Of a stretch of DNA of 64,000 nt, positions 1-12,639 are shown piece by piece. The number at the start of each line of letters is the position of its first letter. The first letter of the stretch is position 1. Position numbers and translations under genes: made by a program. The stretch is from Mangifera indica (Eukaryota; Streptophyta; Magnoliopsida; Sapindales; Anacardiaceae), in NCBI RefSeq assembly GCF_011075055.1, contig NC_058143.1, positions 12,105,057 to 12,169,056 of the forward strand, in the 5' to 3' direction. Below the pieces are notes generated by a model. That model ran no database searches. It was not told the origin of the DNA and saw nothing but the letters and a program-made list of their open reading frames with translations.

Positions 1-2075
1 GAGAGAAGAAAGCCTATTTGTGTGATCCATCTCTTGTGAATTAGAGACAAGTAGGACCTGCTAGTGTTTTTTATGATAATTAGTATATTTAAGCTATAGA
101 AGAGAAAATGCATTTTAGTGTTGAACTATTGGGCATAAAGATCAAACTAGTAAGATGTTAAATTGCTAGAAAAATAGAAAGTGTTTGTAGAGACTGAATT
201 AGGTCACAAATCGAACATTTTCTACATTCTGGACTCGTCATATGGTTGTGTGGTATGGGACACACGATCGTGTGCGCTAAGCCTAGAATTTAGCTTATGT
301 TTTTGGCATTTTGAAGATCACTAGATATTGTTGACTAGTTAGCGGTTAACTAGGACACATGGATTACCCATGTGTAGTCTTAACACGACTGTGTGAGAGG
401 GAAAAGACCATAATACCCCTACAACATGACATGGTTGAGATAAGTTTTAGAAAAAAAATTACATTAAATATCTGGATAGGCACACGCCCGTATCAATAAG
501 AGCACACGCTCATGTATATAGAAAAATAATACATTGGAAAATGCCACGAGGAGGTTGGTCATGTGTAAGCAAAAGGACATACCCTTGTGTGTCCATAAAC
601 ACATACCCATGCATGTAGAGTAGAATAAAGAAAAAGAAAAAGGAATTAGGTTAAGAATTTATAAGTCACCCTAATTAACAATATAGAGATCCCAAAATAT
701 GCAATAGTACCCTACATGCCAAAAAAATAAGTTTAGTAGGGCACGAGATATGTAGTTGGGTGAAAGCTTAGACAAGTCGGGTTTAGTTAAAGCTAGAGAT
801 GCAAACATGCATTTAATTCAAAACATGTAATCAAGCATGTAATAAAACTCATAAAACTCCAATTAGATGATGGTAGGTCCTATCTTTGTGCTCATATTGA
901 ACTCTAGGAAATGTTTAGGCTGTATATCTTAACTTTTGAATCAAACCATGTCTCATTCAGTCACTGAGGAACCGTACTTTACTTGGTGAAAATGTCTATA
1001 TTTGGAAACTGTAACTAAAACTAAATACTAGGCTAATCAGACTACATCGAATATAGGGATTTGGTACCTTAGTCATGTGAGTTATCTCTTTGTCCCACTA
1101 CACCAAACTATATCTCAACTGAGCTCTATTGTAAACAAGTCTGGTGTCTTACTATGAGCAGTGTAGGGAATATGCACTAACGGTGCACCTTATAATGATC
1201 CTATAATGTCTAGCACCCAGACTTTGACACCTTCAAGCAAGTGTACACCTGCATGCATTAATGTACACCCGGGCTCAAGCATCTAATAAACACCCATCAA
1301 AGTGCAATGTACAACCGTTCATAGGTTGCATGTCTTTGTTCCCAATTTTTGTTCACGTGTTTGACATTTTCAAGAATTAATCAGATAAAACTATGAATGC
1401 TCATTCACACAAAATTGCTCACTCATTTGTTCATAAAAAAATAAGGAAATTTTGACCATTCAAAGGTCTATTCGAGATTAAAAAGGGCAAGTACACTCAT
1501 ACATCATTAGAATCATGTCATTTTCACATATCAATAGATACTTCTCCAAATCCAATGGTAATATCAACTATTTTATCCATCCAAGACTATAAATTGAAAC
1601 CTCTTTAAGTTGAAATATGTTAGAGATCATATATGTAAAATTATATATTGTTCTTCTCCTCCAAAATTCTCTCCAAAGCTTATAACTCACTTATTTGAGA
1701 GAAACACCTATGCTTAATTTTGTATTAGCCTTTATAAGGCATTATTACTCAATATTTTTTTGCATTTGATCTTTACTGGGCGAAATCCCAAATAAACTAT
1801 TATATTAAGCATAATCCCAGATCAACTAGAGTGTTTGGGCAAAATCCCAGAGAATAATTTTAAAAAGACAATATCTTTACTAGTAAAACGTTAAGTCGAT
1901 TGTTTGAAAAAGTGATTGTAGGAAGTTTAGAAGAGAAAGTTTCAAACCACTATAAGTCTTGAGCCTTTTTACTTTTTACTCTTAATTTTATATTTATTGC
2001 TTATATTTGAGAATATTGTTGAAATTAATTGTGTGATTACTTTTGATTAGTTATTTATACGAAAGATTTAATTCG
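1..2075 (+). repeat. Decayed Ty3/gypsy LTR-like sequence, module A (5' cut by window edge)
   Basis: No coding frame is visible. The stretch is collinear with 23,388-25,170 and 48,370-50,430, where it follows a recognisable gypsy integrase end, so I read it as the LTR and flank of that element. It has the ACACG/CGTGT-rich words (around 240-270, 480-520 and 580-610) often seen in long plant gypsy LTRs. Module B lacks about 330 bp that A (about 800-1,130) and C retain. The outer LTR boundary could not be fixed. Confidence 0.5.
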
Positions 2076-2511
2076 TATTAAATTTTAAATAATCCTATTA
2101 GCCGGTGTGTTGAACTGGCGAGAAGACAATATGTGAAAGCAGCAGCTGACAATAATTTTGGTGGCAGTAAGTTTAGTGGTGTTGAGGGAGAGACGAAATT
2201 TGTTTGGGTAAAAGAAATTAGGGAGACCATTTGAAGTAGGTTGGGTCGTGGAAACACAATAGACCATAAACAAACAATCAAAACCCAAAAAAAGACTGAC
2301 AGTGGCTTATGCCAATAGCCCACAATTAGAATGAGTGGTGATTAAATAAAAGACGACAGAACAATTTTTGAAAATGAATTAGAGAAGGAAAATAGAGTAA
2401 TAGAGAGTGACGAAAACTTTCTGTATTTCCTTTTGATTTCCCACAGCCATTTATAGAAGATTGGCCGTGTATATATATATATATATACAATGACACAATT
2501 ATGGATTCAAA
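2076..2511. repeat. Conserved block upstream of short gene copy A'
   Basis: This block recurs at 25,180-25,739 and 50,440-50,998, each time just before a short gene copy. No function was recognised; open frames on the minus strand are not conserved as proteins. It ends in a short TA run (about 2,470-2,487). Copy A lacks about 120 bp that B and C keep next to the junction: here a GGATTCAAA word joins directly to the gene fragment, whereas in B and C a further stretch ending in a TA run lies between. Confidence 0.55.
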
Positions 2512-3293
2512 CAGTGGGAAAGAAAATTTTAGTGACAGGTTTTGCGACGTCTTCTGCTCCTGTGGTAGTTCCTGCTCTTGTGGTTATCTCTTTTCTAGGG
2601 TTTGCTTGTTCAGTCCTATATGGGCTGTTGTTGGTGAGTTATGCTTGCACTAATAAGCTCATAACTATGTTACTTCCGGGGGCTAACAACAACACACCGC
2701 GCGCACCCACCCCTCCCCCCTCTCTCCTCCTACCTTTTTCTTTTGGATTATGGACAAGTGTCATACATAGATGAAATTGTTGAGGATGATGAGTATGGTG
2801 AAGAGGAAGATAAATGGCGTAAAGGAGGTGTTGATATAGAGAAGGAAGAAGAAGAGATGTTGGAGGATACAAGGGAAACAGTTTAGATGAGGACTGAGTT
2901 AGTAGAGAATGACAATGATCATTATATTAATGAGGCAAAGCATCAAGATGAAACTGAGGAAGAACCAATGAAATTAGAAGTTAAGGTGAGAATTGAAGGA
3001 GTTGGAGAAGAGGAAGAGCCTGCGACTGTAGAAAGCTCGGATCATATGCCAGTTGAAGATGTGGTTGTTGTTGTTGTTATTGAGGGAGATGAGAAAAGTG
3101 GCGGCACCATTTGAAATGATAGACACTGCTGCGGAACTATGTAAGAGTAATGAAGTCAATAAAGATGAAGAATTGGTGAAAGAGACAAGGGGATTACTTG
3201 AAAAAATCAGGGAGGAGGGTATGAGTGATAATAGAGAGAATTAGCAATAAGCCTCTTAGAAAGGTAGAAAAGGACTCAGCTGAATACATAGGC
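2512..3293 (+). pseudogene. Short, broken copy (A') of the hydrophobic/acidic-protein gene
   Basis: Homologous to codons 33 to about 305 of the long copies at 15,132, 37,493 and 54,394. It starts at the Thr-Val-Gly codons just before the hydrophobic segment, so the first 32 codons and the promoter are missing. Exons 2 and 3 are also missing. Further damage: a C-rich low-complexity expansion at about 2,685-2,735 that shifts the frame, an in-frame TAG at 2,884, a 20-nt deletion near 3,103 that replaces ACCATT-GAA by ACCATTTGA, and loss of about 120 bp near 3,240. Shared deletions make it sister to the short copy of module B. It cannot encode the family protein. Confidence 0.85.
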
Positions 3294-3836
3294 TGGCACA
3301 AACATTCCTAACACCTCCTTGTGGGTAAGTAGTGGCTTCATTGTCTAATGAAATCCTATGTGGTGGAGCCTCCAAATGCAAGCATCAAGTTCTAAACTAA
3401 TTTAATTGTATGTATGATGATCCTTTGATCCTAAGGGATGTTTTGTGATCTTGTTTTCGAGATTTGTATTGATGAAATCAATGAAAAAAACAAGTAAATA
3501 CGATTCTTCTTGTTTGAATTTATGTTTTCTATGCGAGATTTTGAATATGAGTTTCTCAATTAAAAGAAAATGGCTGTTACAATCGGGGGATTTTAGGATT
3601 TTTATTTTAAAGTTAAAGGTGAAGTTAAAATTATATTTCAATTAAATTGTTTGGATCTAAAAAATGTAGTAATTAAAGAGTTGACTGTTTCCTTAGTAGT
3701 ATGATTATTTGAATTATTTTTATTTTTTAATTTTCAAATTATAGAACACATAATTAAAATAAATACTACATTTTGGAATTTTATTTTATTTTTGTCTATT
3801 CTGACTAAAATTTTTATCTATTTAAAATTAAAAAAA
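3294..3836. other. Spacer downstream of short copy A'; MULE target site at its end
   Basis: No gene is seen. The sequence matches 35,624-36,160 (module B) and, interrupted by a foldback element, 51,867-53,470 (module C). It ends with TTAAAAAAA (3,828-3,836), the left 9-bp target duplication of the 9.8-kb MULE. The matching B sequence near 36,150 runs through without the element. Confidence 0.75.
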
Positions 3837-3858
3837 GGGAAATTAAAATAATTGCCCC
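3837..3858 (+). repeat. MULE left terminal inverted repeat
   Basis: 22 bp starting GGGAAATTAAAATAAT and ending CCCC, exactly the reverse complement of 13,603-13,624. Similarity stops abruptly inward, so the TIR is short for a MULE. Confidence 0.93.
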
Positions 3859-3879
3859 TTTTATTTGGGCATTAAACAA

Positions 3880-4090
3880 ATTTACCCTAAATTTTGGGGT
3901 TTAAGCAAAAATACCCTTATATTAAAGTGTTTAAACAAAAATACCCTAAATATCCCTTTAAATACCAAAATTACTCTTCTAAATTAAATTATTATTTTAT
4001 TTAAGGGTAATAAACAAATTTACCCCTAATATTGGGGTTTAAACCAAAATACCCCTAATTTAAGACATTTAAACAAAAATGCTCCAAAAT
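3880..4090. repeat. Left subterminal degenerate repeats of the MULE
   Basis: Units of about 70-135 bp built on ATTTACCCyAAATnTTGGGGTTTAA and AAACAAAAATACCC words occur at about 3,884-3,970 and 4,015-4,085, and again at about 4,757-4,870. Subterminal repeats of this kind often hold transposase-binding sites in class II elements; here that is inference. Confidence 0.6.
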
Positions 4091-4249
4091 AATACCAAAA
4101 CTACCCTTCTTCTATTTCTATATAAACCACATATCTTCCTTCATTTTTAACATATCTGAAAGAGATTTCTGACGAGAGAAAATAACTTCGTGTTCAGGAT
4201 TTCAGGCGACAAGAGAAAAGTTCGTCATTTCGAGATATTTATCCCTGTC

Positions 4250-4640
4250 ATTACTTTAATCATTATTATTTTATTAATAATACAATTATATATAATATTT
4301 TATATAATAAATTATAGTTATGTGTAATAAGTAAAATAATAAAAATTAGATAGGTTATGTTGTAAATATTATAGTATTATAGGATAACATGATATTACTT
4401 CAATCGTTATTATTATATTAATAATGTAATTATATGTGATATTTTATATAATAAATTATAGTTGTGTGTAATAAGTAAAATAATAAAAATTAGATAGGTT
4501 ATGTTGTAAATATTATAGTAGTATAGGATAACATGAGATTACTTCAATCGTTATTATTTTATTAATAATGCAATCATATGTGATATTTTATATATAGTTG
4601 TGTGTAATAAGTAAAATAATAAAAATTAGATAGGTTATGT
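4250..4640. repeat. 144-bp tandem repeat, 2.7 copies, inside the MULE
   Basis: The word ATTACTTyAATC starts at 4,250, 4,394 and 4,538, giving an exact 144-bp period. The third unit is internally shortened. Units are AT-rich and non-coding. Confidence 0.85.
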
Positions 4641-4756
4641 TTAATAATATTATTCTGTCAAATTGAATTATGGAATAGGTATAATTGTGCAATAGACATA
4701 TGTAAATAGTATTTTCAATCGTATTATTTATGTTGATTATATATTTTATTTGGATA

Positions 4757-4870
4757 ATATACAAATTTACCCCAAATTTTGGGGTTTAAGCAAAAATACC
4801 CTTATATTAAAGTATTTAAACGAAAATGCCCCAAATATCCCTTTAAAAACCAAAAATATCCTTTTTTTTT
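4757..4870. repeat. Third copy of the MULE left subterminal repeat
   Basis: Repeats the ACCCCAAATTTTGGGGTTTA and AAACGAAAATGCCCC pattern of 3,884-4,085, displaced inward past the 144-bp array. Confidence 0.6.
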
Positions 4871-5207
4871 TAAGGGTAATACCAAAACATGATACATTTA
4901 AGTAGTCACAATATATAATTGAATTACAAAATAGGTATAATTGTGCAATAGACATCTGTAAATAGTATTTTCGATCGTATTATTTATGTTGATTATATAT
5001 TTTATTGTAAGATTAATCTAAATAGTTGGATATGCTTAAATTAGATATGGGGGGAAATGGATAGAAATGAGTGACAATGTTATAAAATATGTTGGAGGTA
5101 ATAGGAAATTGATTAAAATTCTAAAACACATATCATTCGAAGAATTAATCGAAATAGTGAGTGACAAGTGTAATATAGATCGATGGGTATTTAATATTTA
5201 ATTAAAC

Positions 5208-7570
5208 ATGAATTTGACGCATCTCGATGACGGCATTCCGGTAGAAATTTTGAATGATGAAGATGTTGAGGTTCTTAACGGTTTATCTAACCTTTTCAAA
5301 GAATGTGTTCCAGTTTTTGTTATAATTACAGTTAATGATGATAGTTATGAGGCTCAACAAGCAGATGAAGATTTACAAGGTGGTGAGCCGAACAGTTATC
5401 CAAAAAATCAAACTATTGTTATAGAAGAGATTCAAAATATCGAGATCAATCCGAAACAAGAATTCTTAGCAGAAGATTTTGCTTATATAAATGAAGTTAA
5501 AGTTGATGCATTGTATCACACAAAAGATTTTCTTAATGGGTAGGAAGTAACTTTTCCAGAGCAGAGTGAATTTGAGGGAAAGGTTGTACATAAAAATTAG
5601 AGGTTGAAAAGAAGACCTATATCAATAACGATATTGGAGGTATAAGTTGTTTTCCAGAAACAAATCCTGCTGGTAGGAATGTTCGTACTGATGCATTTCA
5701 TTGGTTACCACCTTTTCCTGATCAACCATTTATATCCAGAAACTTAAAAGTATCGACCGATACTGATTCTCCAAAAGTTGATATATTGTTTCCAAGTAAA
5801 CAACATGTCATTAATGCGATATATCAAGAAGCGCTTCGTAGGGGATATCAATTTTTTGTAAACAAATCAGACACGATTAGATGGGTGGTTAAATGTCGTA
5901 ATGAAGAATGTAAATGACGTGCACGAGTAATTAGGGTGGGAGAAAGTGATAGCTTTGAATTACATAATATGGATAACCATCACACATGTTGTAGAGATCA
6001 GATATTACCTCATCATAGGCAAACAGGTGCCCGAGCTTTAGGACAAATTTTGAGGACCAAATTTATTTTAGTTGATCGTGTTTATCAACCAAAAGAGATC
6101 TTTGTTGATATCTCTAACCGATATAAAATTGATATATCATATGCACAAGCATGGCGGGCGAGAAATTGGGCGCTTCAATCATTGAGGGAGACACCAGAAG
6201 AGTCGTTTATGTTGCTGCCAAAGTATTGACTCAATTTAGAATGTTGTAATCCGAGGACGGTGACACATTCACTAATGGATAAGCAGGATCGATTTAAATA
6301 CTTTTACATGGCATTCGGTTGTAGTATTTGTGCATTTTAGCAACATATTTGAACGGTTATTTGTATTAATGTTGTTTTCTTAAAGGGTAGATATCTAGGT
6401 CAACTATTTATTATTGTTGCATTGGATGGGAATAATTAGATATATCTATTTGCTTTTAGGATTGGTCCTAGGGAAGATCATGACATATGGTGCTGGTTTT
6501 TAATAAAGCTGAAGGATTGTATTGGTGAGGTACCTTATTTAGCCATTATTTTAGATTGACATATCAGCATATTTTCTGCAATGGCTGAAGTATTTCTTAG
6601 TGTGCACCACGGTTATTGTTGTCACCACCTCCATTGTAACATGCGGTCCAAGTACAAGAAGAATGCCAAAGTCACATAGATGTATTGGAAAACAGCTAAG
6701 GCATACACAGAGTATGAATTCCAATAGGTAATGAAGTCACTGGCCTGTATACACTCTGATGCAGCTACATACCTATACGAGGTAGGTTTCGATCGATGGG
6801 CACGAGCATATTTTCCAGGGCATAGGTACAATGTAATGACTACCAATATTGCTGAGTCATTTAATGCCTTGGCCTGACACATTCGAGGCTTACCTATTAT
6901 AATGCTAATTGAGTTCATCAGAGGTACATTGCAGCGATGGATTTATGAAAGAAGAAATCATGTCAGTAAGTCCATATTCAATGTTATAATTTGTTATAAA
7001 TGTGTGTTACTAAACTTATACTTGATTACTAACCAGATCTATTTATATTTATATGATTTACAATGCTTGTACCAATCTAGTCACACCTTGGGTTGAGGAT
7101 AAGATCGCCAAATGCGTATGAAAGTCTTCAAACTTGGAGGTGTGTCCTATAACATCTTATCGATACCAGGTCCTTGGTAGTGGCCAATATGATGCCTTGG
7201 TCAACCTGACGAAACGTACATGTACCTGTAGAAAATTTCAAATATCATAGATTCCCTACATGTATGTTATTATTGTAGCCAGATATATGAAGCTCATAAC
7301 CTGCATTCAATGGGTGCACCCATACTACAGCACAACTTTTTATCGTACAGTATATGCGGACATAGTCAATCCATTGGGAGATCAGTCAGAGTGGATTCAT
7401 CTGGAGGAGGTAAGTGTTATCCACCCACCATACGTGCATCGTCGTCATGCAGGTCATCCAGCAAATAAAAAGAGATGTCCTTTTTAAGGAGAGGTTGTTG
7501 AACAACTTATCTGTAGACGATGTCACCAACCTGGACATACAAGACAGAATTACAAAAGCCCTATTCCAAT
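5208..7570 (+). pseudogene. MULE transposase (MuDR-like), decayed
   Basis: An acidic N-terminal frame opens at 5,208 (111 codons). A MuDR-type DNA-binding region follows at about 5,660-6,000, with a C-x4-C zinc pair (CRNEEC) and later HHTC. In it a TGA at about 5,916 replaces the Trp expected after the second Cys. Next comes the linker ending in RARNWALQSLRETPEESFML (about 6,150-6,215). The DDE domain is at about 6,390-6,640, with GRYLGQLFIIVALDG and a later HHGYCCHHLHCNM region. A probable intron starts near 6,964. Then come a weak SWIM-type CTCRKF and a C-terminal zinc knuckle CRRCHQPGHTRQNY in which the last Cys has become Tyr. Several stops and frame changes make it non-functional. The family call rests on motif order. 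Confidence 0.85.
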
Positions 7571-7640
7571 ACTTAATTATGTACCATTAAATTCAGGAAG
7601 AAGAAAGATGGAAAATAACTGCACTTGTTAATTGTACTTG

Positions 7641-7760
7641 TTAATTTTAATATTAATATTGTTTTTGTACTTGTTTCTGTAACTCTAATGTTTGTGGCTG
7701 TTAATTTTAATATAAATATTGTCTTTGTACTTGTTTCTATAAATCTAATGCTTGTGATTG
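7641..7760. repeat. 60-bp direct repeat, two copies
   Basis: TTAATTTTAATATwAATATTG starts at 7,641 and again at 7,701 with closely matching sequence. It sits between the convergent 3' ends of the MULE transposase and Ulp1-like genes. The following 7,820-7,960 is an ATATATAC/AAATGAAT-rich low-complexity stretch. Confidence 0.75.
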
Positions 7761-8049
7761 TTACAGAGGACAAATTCTGACTATAGGATGTTATCTTTTT
7801 ATATCGTTTTTTTTCCATTATATTTGTTGTTTATGGTAACTATATAAAAGGCAAATGCATATAAATGAATCAATATATGGATAAATATATATACAAATGA
7901 ATAAATAAACATATATACAAATACAAATAACATATAAAATAATCGTCAATCAATATCCTGAAAATATAGCTGCGTGCCTAAACAAGTGCGCAGACGTAAC
8001 GAGTCCTTTCACTCAAATGATAACAATCAGCGAAGTGCTAAACACTCGA

Positions 8050-11000
8050 TGTGTCATTATATGAACACCCTACAGCCACCTGATAGGGGCGTCTGCTACG
8101 GTATATCCACCACTCTATGCAATGTAAATGGATCGTTCCGTGGACTTCGGTGCGTGTCAGACCAAAATGATGTCACAGCTAGCAAATATGGTATCATCGA
8201 CGTATATCCCAACATCTTTTGCCTAAATAGCTCCGGGTCAGTAGTGAAACTCTGTAAGGAGTCATAAACCATAATTTTCCACTCTTTCAAATCCAACACC
8301 CCTGTAACCCAATGCGCATTATCGAAGTTTATTGGGATATAAACCTGTACACGTTGATATAATACATATTAGATCTTATTCCATTATTCTTCGAAAGATA
8401 CTTGAGATTTGAATACTAACCTCATCGATCATACCCTAAGGTTGCAAATGTAACTCAAGTGGGTAATCTACATCCATCATGTGTGTAAAGAGCAGAGGGA
8501 ACTTGTAGTTATCTTGATCTCTTGTCCAGGCAGCATACTCATGAGGGATGTATCCAACAAAGCAACTTAAAACTATCGTCCAGTTCTATCGAACATTCGT
8601 AGTATCATCATGCTGACATCGACGTAATAACCCTAAAAATGCATCAACATGCTAGAAAAACAGGAAATATAATGTTATCAGGCCATAGAAGGATTATCTA
8701 ACCAAAATACGAAATTCATTTGTTAAAGTGAACTCACCTCGTCAGACAACCATTCGGATGTGTCCATAAGTGTACCCCAAAATGCATTTTTGGTCCTCCC
8801 ACCTATGTCATATACATGACGTTTTTCGAACAGGTTCGACTCTGTATATCACTTTTTGAATATTTCCTCACGCTCGGTGCTCGATAACTGCATAGGTGGT
8901 CTCGTCCGTTGGCTCCGTGGTTTCAAAGGATTCGTGTATGGACTACGAATGAGGGGTCCCTTCTTGACGATCCTACCACGAACTGTACGAAAATACTACA
9001 CCAAAACAAATAATACTTTAGGTAAAATGAATAATAAATTATTCCAATCGAACTTATTAAATTTTTTAAAAATCTACAATTTTTAATACCTTTTATAACG
9101 TTGGAGTCATAGTTAGAGAATCCGCAAATGAAGCTATATCGAATACATTTTTGTTCGGGACCGGTTACATTCAAATACACGAATTGACTAAATGAGATGA
9201 TAAATTATTTCAATCGTACTTATTAAATTTCTTGAAAATTCAATTACCTGCTCCTGGTCCTTATGTGTAAGGATCTTAACAACATCATCAGTGACCTCGT
9301 CATCTTGGGAGATAATATCGATCACCTGTTTTCCTTTGCTTAGAGTGTTGAGATAGACCAAACGGAGATCTTATTGTAACAGCAAAGAAATGGTAAACGA
9401 CTGTTGAAATTAACAAATATAACAATTAATAGTGCATATTCCGACACTTCACCTCAACCTCCTCCTAAAGCGATACTGGAGCATCCGCATGTGGTGATCG
9501 ATCGACATCTCTAATATCCTATGACAATATTAACATTTAATATTAGTAAATCAAACTATTGAACAAAAAAATAACAAAGTATTCATTATACAATGTATGT
9601 ACCTCTAATGTCGAAACAGACGTCACAATGGGATCCGCAATCGGTGTAGCTGCAGAAACGTCAGGTCGCTGTCACAATATTAATAATAACAAGTTTAGAG
9701 AAAACCAAAATTTGAATGTGTAAATGAGATATAATATTGTATATCCATGTTCTACTAACCGGAATAATCATAGAAGGTGTCAATAAAGAAATCATGTGAA
9801 GTGATCCATCGTCCCCGACATCCTGTATCAGTATTAGCAATTAATATTAATTAATCGAGAAGTTATATTTATCAGTATTAATAGATGAACAATTAAAGAA
9901 TTCAGATATAACATTTATTTCAAAAAGACGTTACAATTACCTGAACCATCGTAGAAGGTGCCATCGAGAAGACCTCATGTAATGATATATAATCGCAGAT
10001 ATCAAGAGTCAATATCAGATCTTCTTGGGATGGTCTCTCATCAAACAACTGACGCTGTAATAATTTCAACAGATTAAAATGGCCGAAAGACTATTTCCCA
10101 CCCAAGGTATGTTGCAATCTCAAGTTTCCACTCTTTAACTATAGAAATACCAAACACCTACCCATGAGCTGTTAAAATTAATGGTGGTAAGGGTAAACTC
10201 ATCATTTTCTCTGTAATATTAAAAAATAAACTAAAATATAATCTATTTTTGCCCCCTTAAACTTTAAAAACTAAAATTTTCCTCCAGCCTAAGTTTTAAA
10301 AAATGACAGTTTTACCATAAGGTTTAGTTTTGAAATCTTCGATGACATCTCCGACTCCATTGCTGATGACCTCTCCCTCCTGAAGCATCTTCTCCTTCCA
10401 GTGATCTCTTTCCTCCTATTTGGATGCCCGATCGATGTCAGAGAAACCCTGGGAGACGAAGACGGTCTTTGTCTCCCAAGGCTTCTCTGACGTCGATTGG
10501 GTATCCAAATGGGAGAAAAGAGATCATTGGGAGGAGAGGATGCTTCAGGAGGAAGAGGTCGTTGGCAATAGAGCTAGAGATTTCAAAACTAAACCTTAGG
10601 GTGAAACTGCCATTTTTTAAAACTTAGGCTGGGGGAAAATTTTAGTTTTTAAAGTTTATGAAGGCAAAAAGAGATAAAATTTTCAGGCATTAGGATTCTG
10701 TTAAATTTAACCGGCCATGGATGGGTAAATGGTATTTCCATAGTTAAAAGAGTGGAAACTTGAGATTATAGCATACCTTGGGTGGGAAATAGTCGTTTGG
10801 CCGATTAAAATTTATTTCAAAAGTAACATTCTTAAAATACTTGAAGCAGGTAGCACTCACATCGACAACAGGTGGAGATAAGAATGTCAGAGCCCCTGTC
10901 AATAGTCTGTCACCATCATCTCGAGAAAACTGTAATAAGATGTACAATTATTATAAGGTTTATATTATTGCGTATATAAATAGATTAAATATCTTGTAAA

Positions 11001-12620
11001 GTATTAACTTTTTTACCTGTTCGACAATATCTGTATGGTGATGAGATCGTCCAACCTCCGTACGAGTCATCGTACCTACTATACAACTCAGTCTATCCTC
11101 CATAAGAGTCATCCTACCCTTAATGCGACTAAACCTATCCTCCATCTTAGCCTTTAACCTAGTAAGTCGATCTAAGATAAGATTTCCCCATCGAGCTAAT
11201 GCAGTATCGAAGTGATGAATAGAGAAATTTGGTCTAGTGACAAGAGGATCATCTGATATGTGCTCAGTGGTATGGGGCATAGGCACGGGATCTGATGATA
11301 TATGCTTAGTGGTAGGGCGTATAGGCAGATCCGGTGATATATGCTCTTTGATAAGGTCGCTAATCGGGCAAGAGTCGATGAGAAAAGGCTGAACATGAGC
11401 ATCAATAGGAGGAGGAGCAATGATCGGAGAATTAACATTAGGAGGACTTGATGATGTATCTCCTGACGCTGAAAAAGATCGACTATCTGACACCCTTGTA
11501 TATCGAACGATATCCTCATACCAATCAGTATCTCTTTCAATCGGAGATAAATCTATCAGAAAATTAACATCATCCTGTAAAATATTTATTTTCAGTATTC
11601 ATTATTGTTATATCTATAATATATATTAATGTTGATTAAATTACTACTTACTATATCTCCAGTGAAGATAGTTGAGATAGAATCCCATCCCAGAATGTCC
11701 TTCGTGTGCCATCTCAACATCCGGGTGTCTCCTACAACCGGTGAAATATCCGCCCATCGATTTAATAAGTCCAGTGTCTCATGTATCCAAAACTGCAATA
11801 TTAACATAAATCGGTTATTGTATATATTTACAATCATATTAAACTAATTTTATTTTAAACACAAATTTTTTGTTTAAATTAATAAATACCATAACTACCT
11901 GAAACGCTAGTGGAAATCCCCTGATGTCATACTGCTTAAGCTGGTTTTTCTTTTTCTTTTTCAGGCTGAAATCTATAGAAATTCAGGAAATATTATCGCA
12001 TATAGAGCGATATGTCATATGCCACACTTGTACTCCCATGGGTATGCATTAAACTCATCAAGATGATCAGTTAATTGCAATATCTTCTAGGGAATTGTTT
12101 TCCTCAAATCACTCCCTAATAGCCTCATGTGAAGATAAAACAACAGTGCTAACTTCACTGTATTAGTGTCATCCTCCCCCCACGGTCTCTGCTGCAAAAC
12201 ACGGCTCAGATCAGCATATGTAACTAATTTACACCTATGAAAATATGTCTGAAGGATCCGATCTGTGGCCTTCGATAGAATATAGAGGTCGATATCTACC
12301 ATATGATTGAATCGAAGGCCTATAATAATAGCAAACTCATACGCACTGAATCTGACATCCACATCATTAACTCGAAACTATAACTCTTCTCGCGAGGTCA
12401 CCTTATTTACCACTCGAAGGATGAAGGAATGTATTAGAACCCTACTAAATCGACTATCCTTCAAGTCCAAGAAGTGTCCGAAATATGTACGTCGAAAAAT
12501 TTGTAATTGCCCCTCTGTTAATAATTTTTTTATCACGGCTCCCATATCTTTATATCCACGTGTAGTAACTTGAGTCTTGAAGTGTTTTTTGGGAGGAAAT
12601 TGCATTTCATCCCTGCCTTC
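8050..12620 (-). pseudogene. Ulp1-like (C48 peptidase) protein with DUF1985, carried by the MULE; decayed
   Basis: Read on the minus strand, the N-terminal exon (12,605-12,070) has FGHFLDLKDSRFSRVLIHSF, then VRFSAYEFAIIIGLRF and WGEDDTNTVKLALLFYL, the usual DUF1985 pattern. A TAG at about 12,375 replaces the Trp expected after Glu-Leu. A low-complexity linker (11,493-10,960) follows, then several small exon-like pieces (about 10,930, 10,050, 9,820, 9,660, 9,510 and 9,360). The C48 end is at 8,345-8,050. It has His in [11 protein letters not shown] (codon 8,312-8,314), Asp in VYDSL (8,261-8,263) and Cys in GGCRVF (8,072-8,074). The Gly after the Cys has become Arg and the preceding Asp is Gly. 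A TAG lies just upstream of the Gln-Thr before the Cys. Exon borders are approximate. Known relatives are SUMO-protease-like genes of Kaonashi MULEs. Confidence 0.8.
10081..10802. mobile_element. Palindromic MULE-like MITE/foldback element, 722 bp (family GGCC, copy 1)
   Basis: Ends are inverted repeats (GGCCGAAAGACTATTTCCCA at the left and its near complement ending TTTGGCC at the right), flanked by a perfect 9-bp duplication GATTAAAAT (10,072-10,080 and 10,803-10,811). The two halves are largely mutual inverted repeats. Same family as 27,001-28,114 and, more distantly, 56,867-57,766. It is nested in the Ulp1-like pseudogene, so it is younger than the MULE. No protein is encoded; a 67-codon frame within it is a by-product of the arms. 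Confidence 0.92.
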
Positions 12621-12639
12621 GTCTTTTTTTCTCTTTTGT

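Noticed and set aside
2078..2323. Minus-strand ORFs in the conserved block (also 25,180 and 50,432)
   Set aside because: Frames and ends differ between copies, no motif, and no start or splice context; duplication alone explains the resemblance.
4250..4640. CRISPR-like spaced repeats
   Set aside because: Tandem 144-bp units with no spacers, in eukaryotic transposon DNA.
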